Part shown: one piece after another, positions 39,333 through 47,096 of the stretch | Numbering within the stretch: position 1 is the stretch's first letter | Layout of the letters: every line of letters begins with the position of its first letter | Assembly (NCBI RefSeq): GCF_014648175.1 | Contig: NZ_BMQP01000034.1 | Span: 1-64,000 of the forward strand | Source: Planobispora rosea | GTDB lineage: Bacteria; Actinomycetota; Actinomycetes; Streptosporangiales; Streptosporangiaceae | DNA length: 64,000 bases | Direction: 5' to 3' | Notes under the pieces: model-generated | What the model saw: the letters and a program-made list of their open reading frames with translations, nothing else | Databases searched by the model: none | Told to the model about the DNA's origin: nothing | Translations under genes and position numbers: made by a program

Positions 39333-39836
39333 TCAGCCGCCGAGACCGGCCGCCTCCTCCCGGAGCCTGGCGCCCTTGGCGTGGGCCTGGTCCCGCAGGG
39401 CGGACTGGAACTCCTCCATCTTCGCCCGCAGTTCCGCGTCGGCGGCGGCGAGGATCCGTACGGCCAGCAGCCCGGCGTTGCGGGCACCGCCGATGGCGAC
39501 GGTGGCGACCGGCACCCCGGCCGGCATCTGGACGATGGACAGCAGGGAGTCCATGCCGTCGAGGTACTTCAGCGGGACGGGAACGCCGATCACCGGGAGC
39601 GGGGTCACCGAGGCGAGCATGCCGGGCAGGTGGGCGGCGCCCCCGGCCCCGGCGATGATCACCTTCAGCCCGCGCTCCGCCGCCCGCGTGCCGTACTCGA
39701 TCATCTCCTGGGGCATGCGGTGCGCGGAGACCACGTCGGCCTCGAACGGCACGCCGAACTCGGCCAGCGCCTCGGCGGCCAGCCGCATCACCGGCCAGTC
39801 GGAGTCACTGCCCATCACGATGCCGACGGTGGCCAT
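39333..39836 (-). CDS. purE: N5-carboxyaminoimidazole ribonucleotide mutase
   Basis: A 167-residue class I PurE, converting N5-CAIR to CAIR in purine synthesis. Motifs: VGIVMGSDSDW (phosphate binding), VSAHRMP with catalytic His39, and IAGAGGAAHLPGMLAS. ATG 39836 has GGAGGG close upstream. purK, which makes its substrate, starts upstream on the same strand with 110 bp between the genes. The C-terminal helix EFQSALRDQAHAKGARLREEAA is normal. Confidence 0.95.
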   Translation of the reverse strand: MATVGIVMGSDSDWPVMRLAAEALAEFGVPFEADVVSAHRMPQEMIEYGTRAAERGLKVIIAGAGGAAHLPGMLASVTPLPVIGVPVPLKYLDGMDSLLSIVQMPAGVPVATVAIGGARNAGLLAVRILAAADAELRAKMEEFQSALRDQAHAKGARLREEAAGLGG

Positions 39837-39946
39837 GCGCCCTCCTTCACCGGGCGCTCGCCCGATCGTGTCGTGCCCGGTCATGACGGGCGTCTCTCGT
39901 CCGTGACCGTCCCGGGCCCGGTCACCCGTGCACGGTCGGGTGGTGG

Positions 39947-41107
39947 TCAGGTGTAGACGCCGTCGGCCAGGTAGGCGGCGGCGTGCCGGGCCCGGGCGCG
40001 GACCTCGTCGAGGTCCGTTCCGAGCGCGGTGACGTGCCCGATCTTGCGGCCGGGCCGTACGTCCTTGCCATAGAAATGGATCTTGATTCCCGGGTCGTGG
40101 GCCATCACGTGCTCGTACCGGGAGAAGACGTCCGGGTCGTCGCCGCCGAGGAGGTTGGCCATCACGACGACGGGCGCGGCCAGCGCGGGCGAGCCGAGCG
40201 GGAGGTCCAGGACGGCACGCACGTGCTGCTCGAACTGGGAGGTACGGGCGCCGTCGATGGTCCAGTGGCCGCTGTTGTGCGGGCGCATGGCCAGCTCGTT
40301 CACCACGAGCCCGGAGGAGGTCTCGAACATCTCCACCGCCAGCAGCCCGGTCACGCCCAGCTCGGTGGCGATCTTGAGGGCGATCCCCTGCGCGACCGCG
40401 GCCCGCTCGGGGTCGAGGCCGGGCGCGGGGGCGAGGACCTCGACGCAGATGCCGTCCTTCTGCACGGTCTCCACCACCGGATAGCTGACGCCCTGCCCGT
40501 GCGGGGAGCGGGCGACGAGCACGGCCAGCTCCCGCTCGAACGGCACCAACGCCTCGGCCATCAGCGGCACCCCGCTCGCGAGGACCTCCGCGGCCTCCTC
40601 CCCGGACCGGCAGACCCACACGCCCCGGCCGTCGTAGCCGCCGCGCACGGCCTTGAGCACGACCGGCCAGCCGTGCTCGGCGGCGAACTCCTCCACCTCG
40701 GCGGCCGCGGCGATGCGCCGCCAGGCCGGGCAGGGGGCGCCGATCGCGGTCAGCCGCTCGCGCATCACGGCCTTGTCCTGGGCGTGCACGAGCGCCTGGG
40801 CGCCGGGGTGCACGGCGTGGCCGTCCGCGGCCAGTGCGGCGATGTGCTCGGTGGGGACGTGCTCGTGGTCGAAGGTGATCGCGTCGCAGCCCTGGGCGAA
40901 CGCGCGCAGGTCGGCCAGGTCGCGGTAGTCGCCCAGACGCGCGTCGGCGACCACCCGGGCCGCGCTGTCACCGGCGGACTCGGCCAGCACCCGCAGTTCC
41001 ACACCGAGCGCGATGGCCGCCTGCTGGGTCATCCGGGCCAGCTGGCCCGCTCCGATCATGCCGACGACGGGGCCGATGGGGTGACCGGCCGGAGAAGTGC
41101 TGCTCAC
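39947..41107 (-). CDS. purK: N5-carboxyaminoimidazole ribonucleotide synthase
   Basis: A 386-residue ATP-grasp enzyme making N5-CAIR from AIR, bicarbonate and ATP. N-terminal VVGMIGAGQLARMTQQAAIALGVEL, then ITFDHEHVP, ATP-grasp VVLKAVRGGYDGRGVWV and VNELAMRPHNSGHWTIDGARTSQFEQHVRAV, all characteristic of PurK. GTG 41107 is the start. Upstream of purE on the same strand; together they cover the two-step bacterial AIR carboxylation. Confidence 0.95.
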   Translation of the reverse strand: MSSTSPAGHPIGPVVGMIGAGQLARMTQQAAIALGVELRVLAESAGDSAARVVADARLGDYRDLADLRAFAQGCDAITFDHEHVPTEHIAALAADGHAVHPGAQALVHAQDKAVMRERLTAIGAPCPAWRRIAAAAEVEEFAAEHGWPVVLKAVRGGYDGRGVWVCRSGEEAAEVLASGVPLMAEALVPFERELAVLVARSPHGQGVSYPVVETVQKDGICVEVLAPAPGLDPERAAVAQGIALKIATELGVTGLLAVEMFETSSGLVVNELAMRPHNSGHWTIDGARTSQFEQHVRAVLDLPLGSPALAAPVVVMANLLGGDDPDVFSRYEHVMAHDPGIKIHFYGKDVRPGRKIGHVTALGTDLDEVRARARHAAAYLADGVYT

Positions 41108-41161
41108 GTCCGCTGAGCTTACCGCCCCCCGGTACGGCCGCAGGCAGCGGCGGGCCTCCGC

Positions 41162-41205
41162 GTCAGCCGGTGGTGAGGGAGGGGTCAGCCGGTGGTCAGG
41201 GAGGC
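41162..41205. repeat. 22-bp tandem duplication at the end of the lipoprotein gene
   Basis: GTCAGCCGGTGGTxAGGGAG occurs at 41162 and again at 41184, 22 bp apart, with one mismatch. The inner copy contains the stop and last five codons (SLTTG) of the lipoprotein gene; the outer copy lies past the stop. Confidence 0.75.
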
Positions 41206-42129
41206 GAGGCCGCGGCGGACGGCGACGGTGGAGACCTTCCCCTCTCCGGTGATCTCGGTGACGAGAAGCACGATCTCGGTCCCGGTCAGCTCGGGGGCCC
41301 TGACGCTGCCGGTGAACCCGCGCAGGTCGTCCTTGCCGTAGATCGGGCGGGCGAGGGAGGACCGTCCGGCCCCCGGCCGCTGCCGGTACTCGATCTCCAG
41401 GGCGTGGACCACCAGCGCGCCTCCGCCCGGCAGCAGCAGCGCGCGCTGCGGGCCGACGAGCAGCCGGACGTCGGTGGTGAGCCGGTCGGGCCGGACCGTC
41501 CCCGGCCGCCTGCCCAGCTCCGCGAGCAGTTCCGCGGCGACGTCGCCCTTGGGGAACCTCACGCCGCTGACCCCGGCGGGGTCGGTGAGGTACGTCAGGT
41601 AGCGCTGCGGCACCAGGCGGGCCTTGACCCCGGTGGAGGGGTCGCCGGAGGGTACGGCGCCGCCGCGGGGCTCGGGGGCGTCACCGCCGTCCGCCGGGAT
41701 GGGACCCGCGGCGAGCCGCCAGCGCTCGTCCTCGTGGACGAAGAGGAAGTAGGCCGGGCGGGGCTCCCGGGCCAGGGCCACGAACCAGCGGTCCTCTCCC
41801 GCCTCGGCGGGCAGGAAGAACTCCGGGTCGCCGTACTCCTCGCGGGTGGGAGCCGGGCGGCCGTTCCGGGTTGCCTCGCAGGCACGGCCGCCCAGCGTAT
41901 TCTCCGCCCAGGTGGTCAGCTGCTCGACCGCCGCGCAGTCCCGGTCCCGCCAGGCGTCGTCGAGCTGCTGGAGCAGTTCGAACGCCTGGACCGCCTCGGC
42001 GCGCTCGATCGTGCGGGCGGATGCCTTCGGAGACGCCCCGGTCTCGGGAACCGCCCGCTCCTCGCTCGGCACGCCGCAGCCCGTCACGGCGCACAGGCCG
42101 AGGAGCAGGGCGAACAGTCGGCGAGGCAA
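41185..42129 (-). CDS. lipoprotein of unknown function (GerMN/LpqB-like layout)
   Basis: 314 residues. An N-terminal lipoprotein signal (MPRRLFALLLGLCAVTGCG) has the lipobox Cys at 18, so the protein is probably anchored outside the membrane. After a linker there is a helical region (AEAVQAFELLQQLDDAWRDRDCAAVEQL) and a C-terminal beta-rich part with VVHALEIEYRQRPGAGRSSLA and TEIVLLVTEITGEGKVSTVAVRRGL. No family is firmly recognised. TTG 42129 is the only start giving a full signal peptide. It is divergent from the GtrA gene; a 16-bp palindrome lies between. Confidence 0.75.
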   Translation of the reverse strand: MPRRLFALLLGLCAVTGCGVPSEERAVPETGASPKASARTIERAEAVQAFELLQQLDDAWRDRDCAAVEQLTTWAENTLGGRACEATRNGRPAPTREEYGDPEFFLPAEAGEDRWFVALAREPRPAYFLFVHEDERWRLAAGPIPADGGDAPEPRGGAVPSGDPSTGVKARLVPQRYLTYLTDPAGVSGVRFPKGDVAAELLAELGRRPGTVRPDRLTTDVRLLVGPQRALLLPGGGALVVHALEIEYRQRPGAGRSSLARPIYGKDDLRGFTGSVRAPELTGTEIVLLVTEITGEGKVSTVAVRRGLASLTTG

Positions 42130-42268
42130 ACGATGGTCCCGGGGTTCTGGCCGTCTGGTCGGCGATCCGTCTGGAACCGATCACGGAAGGTGAGCTTCCC
42201 CTGAAACCTTCCCGCGATCTATCCGATCAGGGTAGCGTCAGATTCCCGGATTTATCCGTCGTTGTGCG

Positions 42269-42284
42269 ACATTTATGTAAATGT
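42269..42284. promoter_or_regulatory. AT-rich palindrome in divergent region
   Basis: ACATTTA-TG-TAAATGT at 42269-42284 is a perfect 7-bp inverted repeat with a 2-base centre. It is strikingly AT-rich for this genome and lies between the divergent lipoprotein and GtrA genes; an operator is likely. The rest of the roughly 290-bp spacer shows nothing else. Confidence 0.5.
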
Positions 42285-42420
42285 TCTTGAGCACCGGTGA
42301 TGAACTGATCCGACCGGCTCCCGCACGGCGACGCGGAGCACCCCGGTAGCCTGGGGAGAACGCCCGAGATCCACCAGACGGGGGATCCGCAGCCGACCCG
42401 GAAAGGACCGTGCAGCAGAC

Positions 42421-42909
42421 GTGCAGTTCCTCCGACACGCCTACAAACGGTTCGCCGACCTGGTGCACGAGCTGGCCAAGTTCGGGGCCATCGGGGCCGT
42501 CGCCTTCGTGATCGACTTCGGTGCCACCAACCTGCTCCGCTTCGGCCTCGGCTGGGGCCCGCTGACCTCCAAGGTCATCGCCACGGTCATCGCGGCGACC
42601 TTCGCCTACCTGGGCAACCGCTACTGGACCTTCCGGCACCGGGAGCAGAGCGGGCTCGCCCGCGAGTACTTCCTGTTCTTCCTGCTCAACGGCATCGGCC
42701 TGCTCATCTCGATGCTGGTGATCGGCTTCGTGACCTACACGCTCGACCTGCAGGACCCGATCAGCTACAACGTCGCCCTCCTGGTCGGCACGGCCCTGGG
42801 CACGCTGTTCCGGTTCTGGTCGTACAAGAAGTGGGTCTTCCTCGCCGCCACGGCCGTCACCGAGGAGATCCCCAGGGAACTGCCCGGAACGACCACGAAG
42901 ACCCGCTGA
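42421..42909 (+). CDS. GtrA-family membrane protein
   Basis: A 162-residue protein with four transmembrane helices: FGAIGAVAFVIDFGATNLL, VIATVIAATFAYLGNRYWTF, YFLFFLLNGIGLLISMLVIGF and YNVALLVGTALGTLFRFWSYKKWVF. The N-R-xWTF and F-R-F-xxYKxWVF patterns are the GtrA/DPMS-DPG signatures. Family members help move polyprenyl-phosphate sugars across the membrane or support GT-C/GT2 enzymes, so it may serve the envelope glycan genes here. GTG 42421 is the start; the best ribosome binding site is rather distant. Confidence 0.9.
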   Translation: MQFLRHAYKRFADLVHELAKFGAIGAVAFVIDFGATNLLRFGLGWGPLTSKVIATVIAATFAYLGNRYWTFRHREQSGLAREYFLFFLLNGIGLLISMLVIGFVTYTLDLQDPISYNVALLVGTALGTLFRFWSYKKWVFLAATAVTEEIPRELPGTTTKTR

Positions 42910-42966
42910 CCGTCCTCACGCGAGACCCGTCCCCACCCGGGATCCGCCCTCACGCGGGATCCGCCC

Positions 42967-44244
42967 TCACGCGGGGCCGCTGACCACCCGGTACCGGCCG
43001 GAGTCGCCGACCGGGCGCAGGAAGACGGCGAACACCGCGGGGCGGGGCCGTACCAGCTCCAGACGGCCGCCGTCGGCGGCGGCCAGCGCCCGTGCGAGGG
43101 TCAGCCCGAGCCCGGTGCCGCCCGCTCCGCTCATGTTGCGCTCGAAGACGCGGGGGGCGATGTCCTCGGGGATGCCGTTCCCCTGGTCCGCCACCTCGAT
43201 CACGATCGACTTGTTCGTGCTGCTCGTCGTCACCGTCACCGGGCCGCCGCCGTGCTTGAGGGAGTTCTCCAGCAGAGTGGAGATCACCTGGCTGATCCCC
43301 CCGCTGGTGCCCAGCGCCTTGAGGCCGCGCGTCCCGCTCAGCATCAGCTTGCGCCCGCTCCGGGAGAACGCCGGGCCCCACTCGATGAACTGCTGGTCCA
43401 GCAGGGCGTCGAGCTCGACCACCGAGGTCTGGGCATGGCGCTGCCGCCGGGCCGCGGCGAGCAGCTCGTCGATCACCGCGGTCAGCCGCTCGGCCTGCAC
43501 GATCGCGGCCTCGCCCTCCTCCTTGACGACCTTGGGGTCGTCCGCGGCGGCGACGATCTCCTCCAGTCTCATGGTCAGGCCGGTGAGCGGGGTGCGGAGC
43601 TGGTGGGAGGCATCGGTGGCGAACTCGCGCTCCCTGGCCAGCAGGTCGGCGATCCGGGTCGCGCTGCGGTCCAGCACCTCGGCCACCCGGTCGAGTTCCT
43701 GGATGCCGTAGCGGTGCTTGCTCGGCCGGGCCTCCCCGGAGCCGAGCCGCTCGGCGATCATGGCCAGATCGCGGAGCGGGAGCGTCAGGCGGCGCGACTG
43801 CACGACGGCGAGCCCCACCGCCACCGCGAGGGCCACCGCGGCGAGCGCGAGGATCAGCAGGAGCCAGGCGTGGACCTGCTGCTCGACCTGGGTCTTGTCG
43901 CGGACCACCACGACGTAGACCCCGCTCTCCGACTGGGCGCTCGCGTCGAGCCGGCGGTCCATGGGGGGTTCGGTGCCCACCGTGATCACTTGGGGGGGTG
44001 TTCCCCTGGCGTAGATCTGGATGTAGCGCTCGGGATATTTCTTCGCGAGTTGCTCGGGATCGATCGGCTGCTCCTGGCCCCGGGCGTACTCCACGTCGCC
44101 GACCAGGCTCTTGGCCTCTCCCGAGAGTTCCTGGGTCGCCTCCTCATGGATCAGGCGGTTGACCGCCACGCCCAGCGGGATGCCGAGGAGCAGCACCGCG
44201 ATGACCGCGACGAGCAGAGTGGAGGAGAGCAGACGGCGGCGCAT
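42967..44244 (-). CDS. sensor histidine kinase
   Basis: A 425-residue class I histidine kinase. Transmembrane helix 1 near 8-30 (LLVAVIAVLLLGIPLGVAV), an extracytoplasmic sensor of about 95 residues, helix 2 (LLLILALAAVALAVAVGLAVV), HAMP, then H-box FATDASHQLRTPLTGL, N-box LLENSLKHGGGP, G1 VADQGNGIPEDI and G2 GGTGLGLTLARALA. ATG 44244 starts two bases after the response regulator stop, so both come from one message. The signal is unknown; the small sensor domain has no recognised ligand fold. Confidence 0.93.
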   Translation of the reverse strand: MRRRLLSSTLLVAVIAVLLLGIPLGVAVNRLIHEEATQELSGEAKSLVGDVEYARGQEQPIDPEQLAKKYPERYIQIYARGTPPQVITVGTEPPMDRRLDASAQSESGVYVVVVRDKTQVEQQVHAWLLLILALAAVALAVAVGLAVVQSRRLTLPLRDLAMIAERLGSGEARPSKHRYGIQELDRVAEVLDRSATRIADLLAREREFATDASHQLRTPLTGLTMRLEEIVAAADDPKVVKEEGEAAIVQAERLTAVIDELLAAARRQRHAQTSVVELDALLDQQFIEWGPAFSRSGRKLMLSGTRGLKALGTSGGISQVISTLLENSLKHGGGPVTVTTSSTNKSIVIEVADQGNGIPEDIAPRVFERNMSGAGGTGLGLTLARALAAADGGRLELVRPRPAVFAVFLRPVGDSGRYRVVSGPA

Positions 44245-44246
44245 CC

Positions 44247-44915
44247 CTACTCGCGTTCGAAACGGAAGCCGACCCCTCGAACCGTGGTGATGTAGCGCGG
44301 CTTGGCGGCGTCGTCGCCGAGCTTGCGGCGCAGCCACGAGATGTGCATGTCCAGGGTCTTGGTGGAACCCCACCAGTTGGTGTCCCACACCTCGCGCATG
44401 ATCTGCTCGCGGGTGACCACTTTCCCGGCGTCGCGGACCAGGACGCGGAGCAGGTCGAACTCCTTCGTGGTCAGGTGCAGCTCCTTGTCCCCCATCCACG
44501 CGCGGCGGGAGTCGGCGTCGATGCGCACGCCCTGCACCACGGGCGTCTCGGAGGTGCCGCGCCGCAGCAGGGCGCGGACCCGGGCCAGCAGCTCGGCCAG
44601 GCGGAACGGCTTGGTGACGTAGTCGTCGGCCCCGGCGTCGAGGCCCACGACGGTGTCCACCTCGTCCACGCGGGCGGTGAGGATGAGCACGGGAGTGCCG
44701 TGCCCCTCGGCCCGGATGCGCCGGGCCACTTCGAGGCCGTCCATCTCCGGCAGCCCCAGGTCAAGAACGATCAAGTCGATGCCACCCGACAGAGCCCTCT
44801 CCAGGGCTTGCGGGCCGTCGGGGCTCACCTCCACCTGATAGCCCTCACGGCGCAGCGCACGCGCCAGCGGCTCGGAAATCGAGGTGTCATCCTCGGCGAG
44901 AAGTACGCAGGTCAT
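44247..44915 (-). CDS. OmpR-family response regulator
   Basis: 222 residues. Receiver domain with acidic pocket EDD at 8-10, phospho-acceptor Asp52 in LIVLDLGLPEMDG, Thr in LTARVDEVD and Lys in VTKPFRL. The C-terminal winged helix (LTTKEFDLLRVLVRDAGKVVTREQIMREVW; ISWLRRKLGDD; YITTVRGVGFRF) binds DNA. Its cognate kinase follows directly. ATG 44915 lies exactly six bases after a TACTCT box and has no ribosome binding site, so translation is probably leaderless. Confidence 0.95.
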   Translation of the reverse strand: MTCVLLAEDDTSISEPLARALRREGYQVEVSPDGPQALERALSGGIDLIVLDLGLPEMDGLEVARRIRAEGHGTPVLILTARVDEVDTVVGLDAGADDYVTKPFRLAELLARVRALLRRGTSETPVVQGVRIDADSRRAWMGDKELHLTTKEFDLLRVLVRDAGKVVTREQIMREVWDTNWWGSTKTLDMHISWLRRKLGDDAAKPRYITTVRGVGFRFERE

Positions 44916-44921
44916 GTTGAG

Positions 44922-44927
44922 AGAGTA
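44922..44927 (-). promoter_or_regulatory. -10 box of leaderless response-regulator promoter
   Basis: TACTCT on the minus strand with six bases to the ATG at 44915; the same layout as at the acyl-CoA dehydrogenase start. Confidence 0.45.
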
Positions 44928-45115
44928 GGACCTTAAGCGATCGTTTCCCCGGCATAGCGCGCGGTTTGACTTGCCGTTGACCTATCTATTGACCTGGGCA
45001 AACACTGATAAATCCCGGATAGTCATCCCGCACCGGTTCACGAGGAGGGGGTACGGCTCCCGCCTCGCGAGCCTCCCGAAAGGACAGAGTCCTCAGAACA
45101 TTATCGACAAAAAGA

Positions 45116-45149
45116 ACACGCCCTATCGGAACGGATCCGATGGGCGTGT
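45116..45149 (-). terminator. intrinsic terminator of the bfd-bfr operon
   Basis: Arms 45116-45130 and 45136-45149 form an 8-bp plus 6-bp stem with one bulged base, followed on the minus strand by TTCTTTTTG. It lies just past the bfr stop and has the most classical T-tract in the window. Confidence 0.8.
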
Positions 45150-45170
45150 CTCGGCGTTTCCGGGAATCCC

Positions 45171-45653
45171 TCAGGAGGCCGACGGCGGCTCCGCGTACCG
45201 GGCGAGGTACAGCTGCTCGCCGAGGCTCTCGATGAGCGAGAGCTCGGTCTCCAGGTAGTCGATGTGGTGCTCCTCGTCCTCCAGGATCTCCTCGAAGAGA
45301 CGGGCGGAGGTGATGTCACCCTTGTCGCGCATGATGGCGATCGCCGGCCGCAGGCGGTTGACGACTTCCAGCTCGACGGTGAGGTCGGCACGGAGCTGTT
45401 CGGTGACGGTCTGCCCGATGTGCAGCGTGCCCAGCCTCTGGTAGTTGGGCAGCCCTTCGAGGAAAAGGATCCGATCCGTGAGCTTCTCCGCGTGGCGCAT
45501 CTCGTCGATGGACTCTTCGCGGGTGTACTTCGCAAGCTTGGTGTAGCCCCAGTTCTGCTGCATCTTGGCGTGCAGGAAGTACTGGTTGATCGCGGTCAGC
45601 TCGGCGGTGAGCTGCTCGTTCAGCAATTCGATGATCTGCTTGTCGCCCTGCAT
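45171..45653 (-). CDS. bfr: bacterioferritin
   Basis: 160 residues forming the 24-subunit haem-containing iron-storage shell. Ferroxidase ligands are in the usual places: Glu18 (LTAELT), Glu51 and His54 (SIDEMRHAEKL), and EILEDEEHHIDYLE. Met52, the haem ligand at the dimer interface, is conserved. ILFLEGLPNYQRLGTLHIGQTV is the typical helix B-C link. It follows bfd after 15 bp and shares its promoter and terminator. Confidence 0.96.
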   Translation of the reverse strand: MQGDKQIIELLNEQLTAELTAINQYFLHAKMQQNWGYTKLAKYTREESIDEMRHAEKLTDRILFLEGLPNYQRLGTLHIGQTVTEQLRADLTVELEVVNRLRPAIAIMRDKGDITSARLFEEILEDEEHHIDYLETELSLIESLGEQLYLARYAEPPSAS

Positions 45654-45668
45654 CGACGGGCTCCTTGC

Positions 45669-45845
45669 CTATGCGGTCGCCAACTCTTCAGACCGCTTCA
45701 GGATCGCACAGATCTTGCGCACGCAAGAAGCACAGTCGCCGCCGGCGCCGGTGGTGTCGCGGATTTGCCGCGCGCTCTTCGCCCCAGCGGCGATGCAGTC
45801 GTGCACCTCGTTCTCAGTCACTGCGCGGCAGACACACACGTACAT
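45669..45845 (-). CDS. bfd: bacterioferritin-associated ferredoxin
   Basis: A 58-residue [2Fe-2S] protein: MYVCVCRAVTENEVHDCIAAGAKSA, with iron-sulphur Cys4 and Cys6 and the second pair in GGDCASCVRKIC. Bfd docks on bacterioferritin and passes electrons to release stored iron. ATG 45845 was chosen because the domain begins there, although the frame is open upstream. It is the first gene of an operon with bfr. Two iron boxes overlap its promoter region. Confidence 0.94.
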   Translation of the reverse strand: MYVCVCRAVTENEVHDCIAAGAKSARQIRDTTGAGGDCASCVRKICAILKRSEELATA

Positions 45846-45867
45846 GGCGAGGAAGGACCTCTCGAGA

Positions 45868-45873
45868 AGAGTA
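45868..45873 (-). promoter_or_regulatory. -10 box of the bfd-bfr promoter
   Basis: TACTCT on the minus strand, 22 bases before the bfd ATG. A 17-base spacer places TTAGGT, inside the proximal iron box, at -35. Confidence 0.5.
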
Positions 45874-45877
45874 GCAC

Positions 45878-45896
45878 ATAGGTAAGGCATACCTAA
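45878..45896. promoter_or_regulatory. proximal iron box (IdeR/DmdR type)
   Basis: ATAGGTAAGGCATACCTAA matches the 19-bp consensus TTAGGTTAGGCTAACCTAA at 15 of 19 positions and is itself nearly palindromic. It covers the -35 and spacer of the bfd promoter, a position that predicts repression when iron is plentiful. Confidence 0.75.
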
Positions 45897-45906
45897 GGTA
45901 GCGCAC

Positions 45907-45925
45907 TTTGGTAAGGCTTGCCTAT
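45907..45925. promoter_or_regulatory. distal iron box (IdeR/DmdR type)
   Basis: TTTGGTAAGGCTTGCCTAT matches the iron-box consensus at 14 of 19 positions. Its centre is 29 bp (about three helical turns) from the proximal box, so two dimer pairs would bind the same face. Confidence 0.65.
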
Positions 45926-46103
45926 GTGATGCAGGACACATATGCCCAGCTCGGGGGCAAGGCCACTTGCGACACGCGGCACGTTAGATTCCCGTTTCCC
46001 CGGGAAACATCAATGCCGCCGCGCGGGAACGCGGGGCTCACCCCCGCCCTCACCCTTACCCTCGCCCTGGCTCCCGTCCTCGATCCCGTCCTCGTTCCCG
46101 GTG

Positions 46104-47096
46104 TCAGGCTCCGCGCAGCACGTACGGCTGGATGACCCCCAGCCCCCGAACCGGCCTGCGCCGGATGCGGTGCGTCGCGAAGGCGGGCTCCGCCGCGACG
46201 GCGCCGGCCATCTCCGCGTCGATCACGATGGTCCCCGGACGGGCCACGGCCGTCAGCCGCGCCGCCAGATTGACCGTGGTCCCGAAGACGTCACCCATCA
46301 TGGGCAGCACCGGGCCGTAGGCCAGCCCCGCCCTGACGTCGGGCCCGTCCTTCCTGATGGCCTCGACCAGCTCCAGCGCGATCGCGGCGGCCGTACGGGG
46401 CTCGGCCGCGGTGAACAGCACCTCGTCGCCGAGCGTCTTGACCAGCCGCCCCCCGTTCGCGGCGATCACGTCGGCGGCCCGCGACTCGAACCCCTCGACC
46501 AGCTCGGCGAGGCCGTTCTCGTCGAGCTCCCGGGAGACCCGGGTGAAGGAGACCAGATCGGCGAAGCCCACCGCGAGGGTCAGCCGGGTGGGCACGACCT
46601 CCTGCGCCATGTCGGCCATGGCCAGCAGCCGGGTACCGGCCGCGGCCAACTGGGAGCGCCAGACGTGGGCCAGCACCATCTCGAAGTCGGGCAGGAGCCG
46701 CTGCGCGGTCTCCATGATCATCTTCAGGTCGGCGGGGCTGGGCGGGTGCCCCGGATCGAGCTTGGCACCGACGATGATCTCCGCCTGCCACTGCGCGAGC
46801 CTGGCCGTGGTCTGGCCCACCGCCCGGGTCATCCGGATGACCGTCCGCTCGTCGAGCAGGTCGCTCTCCATCATCGCCCGGACCCGCTTCAGCGCGTTGA
46901 TGTCGGCCTCGGTGAAGGCCACGGCGTCGTCGGGCAGCGTGGCGAAGCCCAGCGCCCGCCAGATCCGCTCGGTCAGCGCCTGGGGGACCCCCGAGCGCTC
47001 GGCCACCTCGACCCGGGTGTAGCGGGGCTCGGGCCCCACGAAGAGCCGCTCGATCTGCTCGGCGGTCGGCCGCTCCACCGCCTCATCGCCGCTCAT
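46104..47096 (-). CDS. class III adenylate/guanylate cyclase
   Basis: 330 residues. The N-terminal 150 resemble the regulatory helical domain of actinobacterial cyclases (TRVEVAERSGVPQALTERIWRALGFATLP, a winged/HTH-like start). The catalytic domain at about 170-325 shows GFADLVSFTRVSREL with the first metal Asp, LVKTLGDEVLFTA with the second, and FGTTVNLAARLTAVARPGTIVID with the transition-state Asn/Arg. It is cytosolic and makes cAMP (or cGMP). The ATG overlaps the PH-domain gene stop as ATGA, indicating coupled translation. Confidence 0.92.
   Translation of the reverse strand: MSGDEAVERPTAEQIERLFVGPEPRYTRVEVAERSGVPQALTERIWRALGFATLPDDAVAFTEADINALKRVRAMMESDLLDERTVIRMTRAVGQTTARLAQWQAEIIVGAKLDPGHPPSPADLKMIMETAQRLLPDFEMVLAHVWRSQLAAAGTRLLAMADMAQEVVPTRLTLAVGFADLVSFTRVSRELDENGLAELVEGFESRAADVIAANGGRLVKTLGDEVLFTAAEPRTAAAIALELVEAIRKDGPDVRAGLAYGPVLPMMGDVFGTTVNLAARLTAVARPGTIVIDAEMAGAVAAEPAFATHRIRRRPVRGLGVIQPYVLRGA

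Noticed and set aside
42967..44499. Histidine kinase extended N-terminally to 44499
   Set aside because: The extension is an out-of-frame reading of the response regulator; ATG 44244 follows the regulator stop by two bases.
45908..46135. Plus-strand ORF divergent from bfd and preceded by iron boxes
   Set aside because: It has no ribosome binding site, turns into Leu/Thr/Pro repeats and overlaps the cyclase gene; the iron boxes are better explained by bfd.
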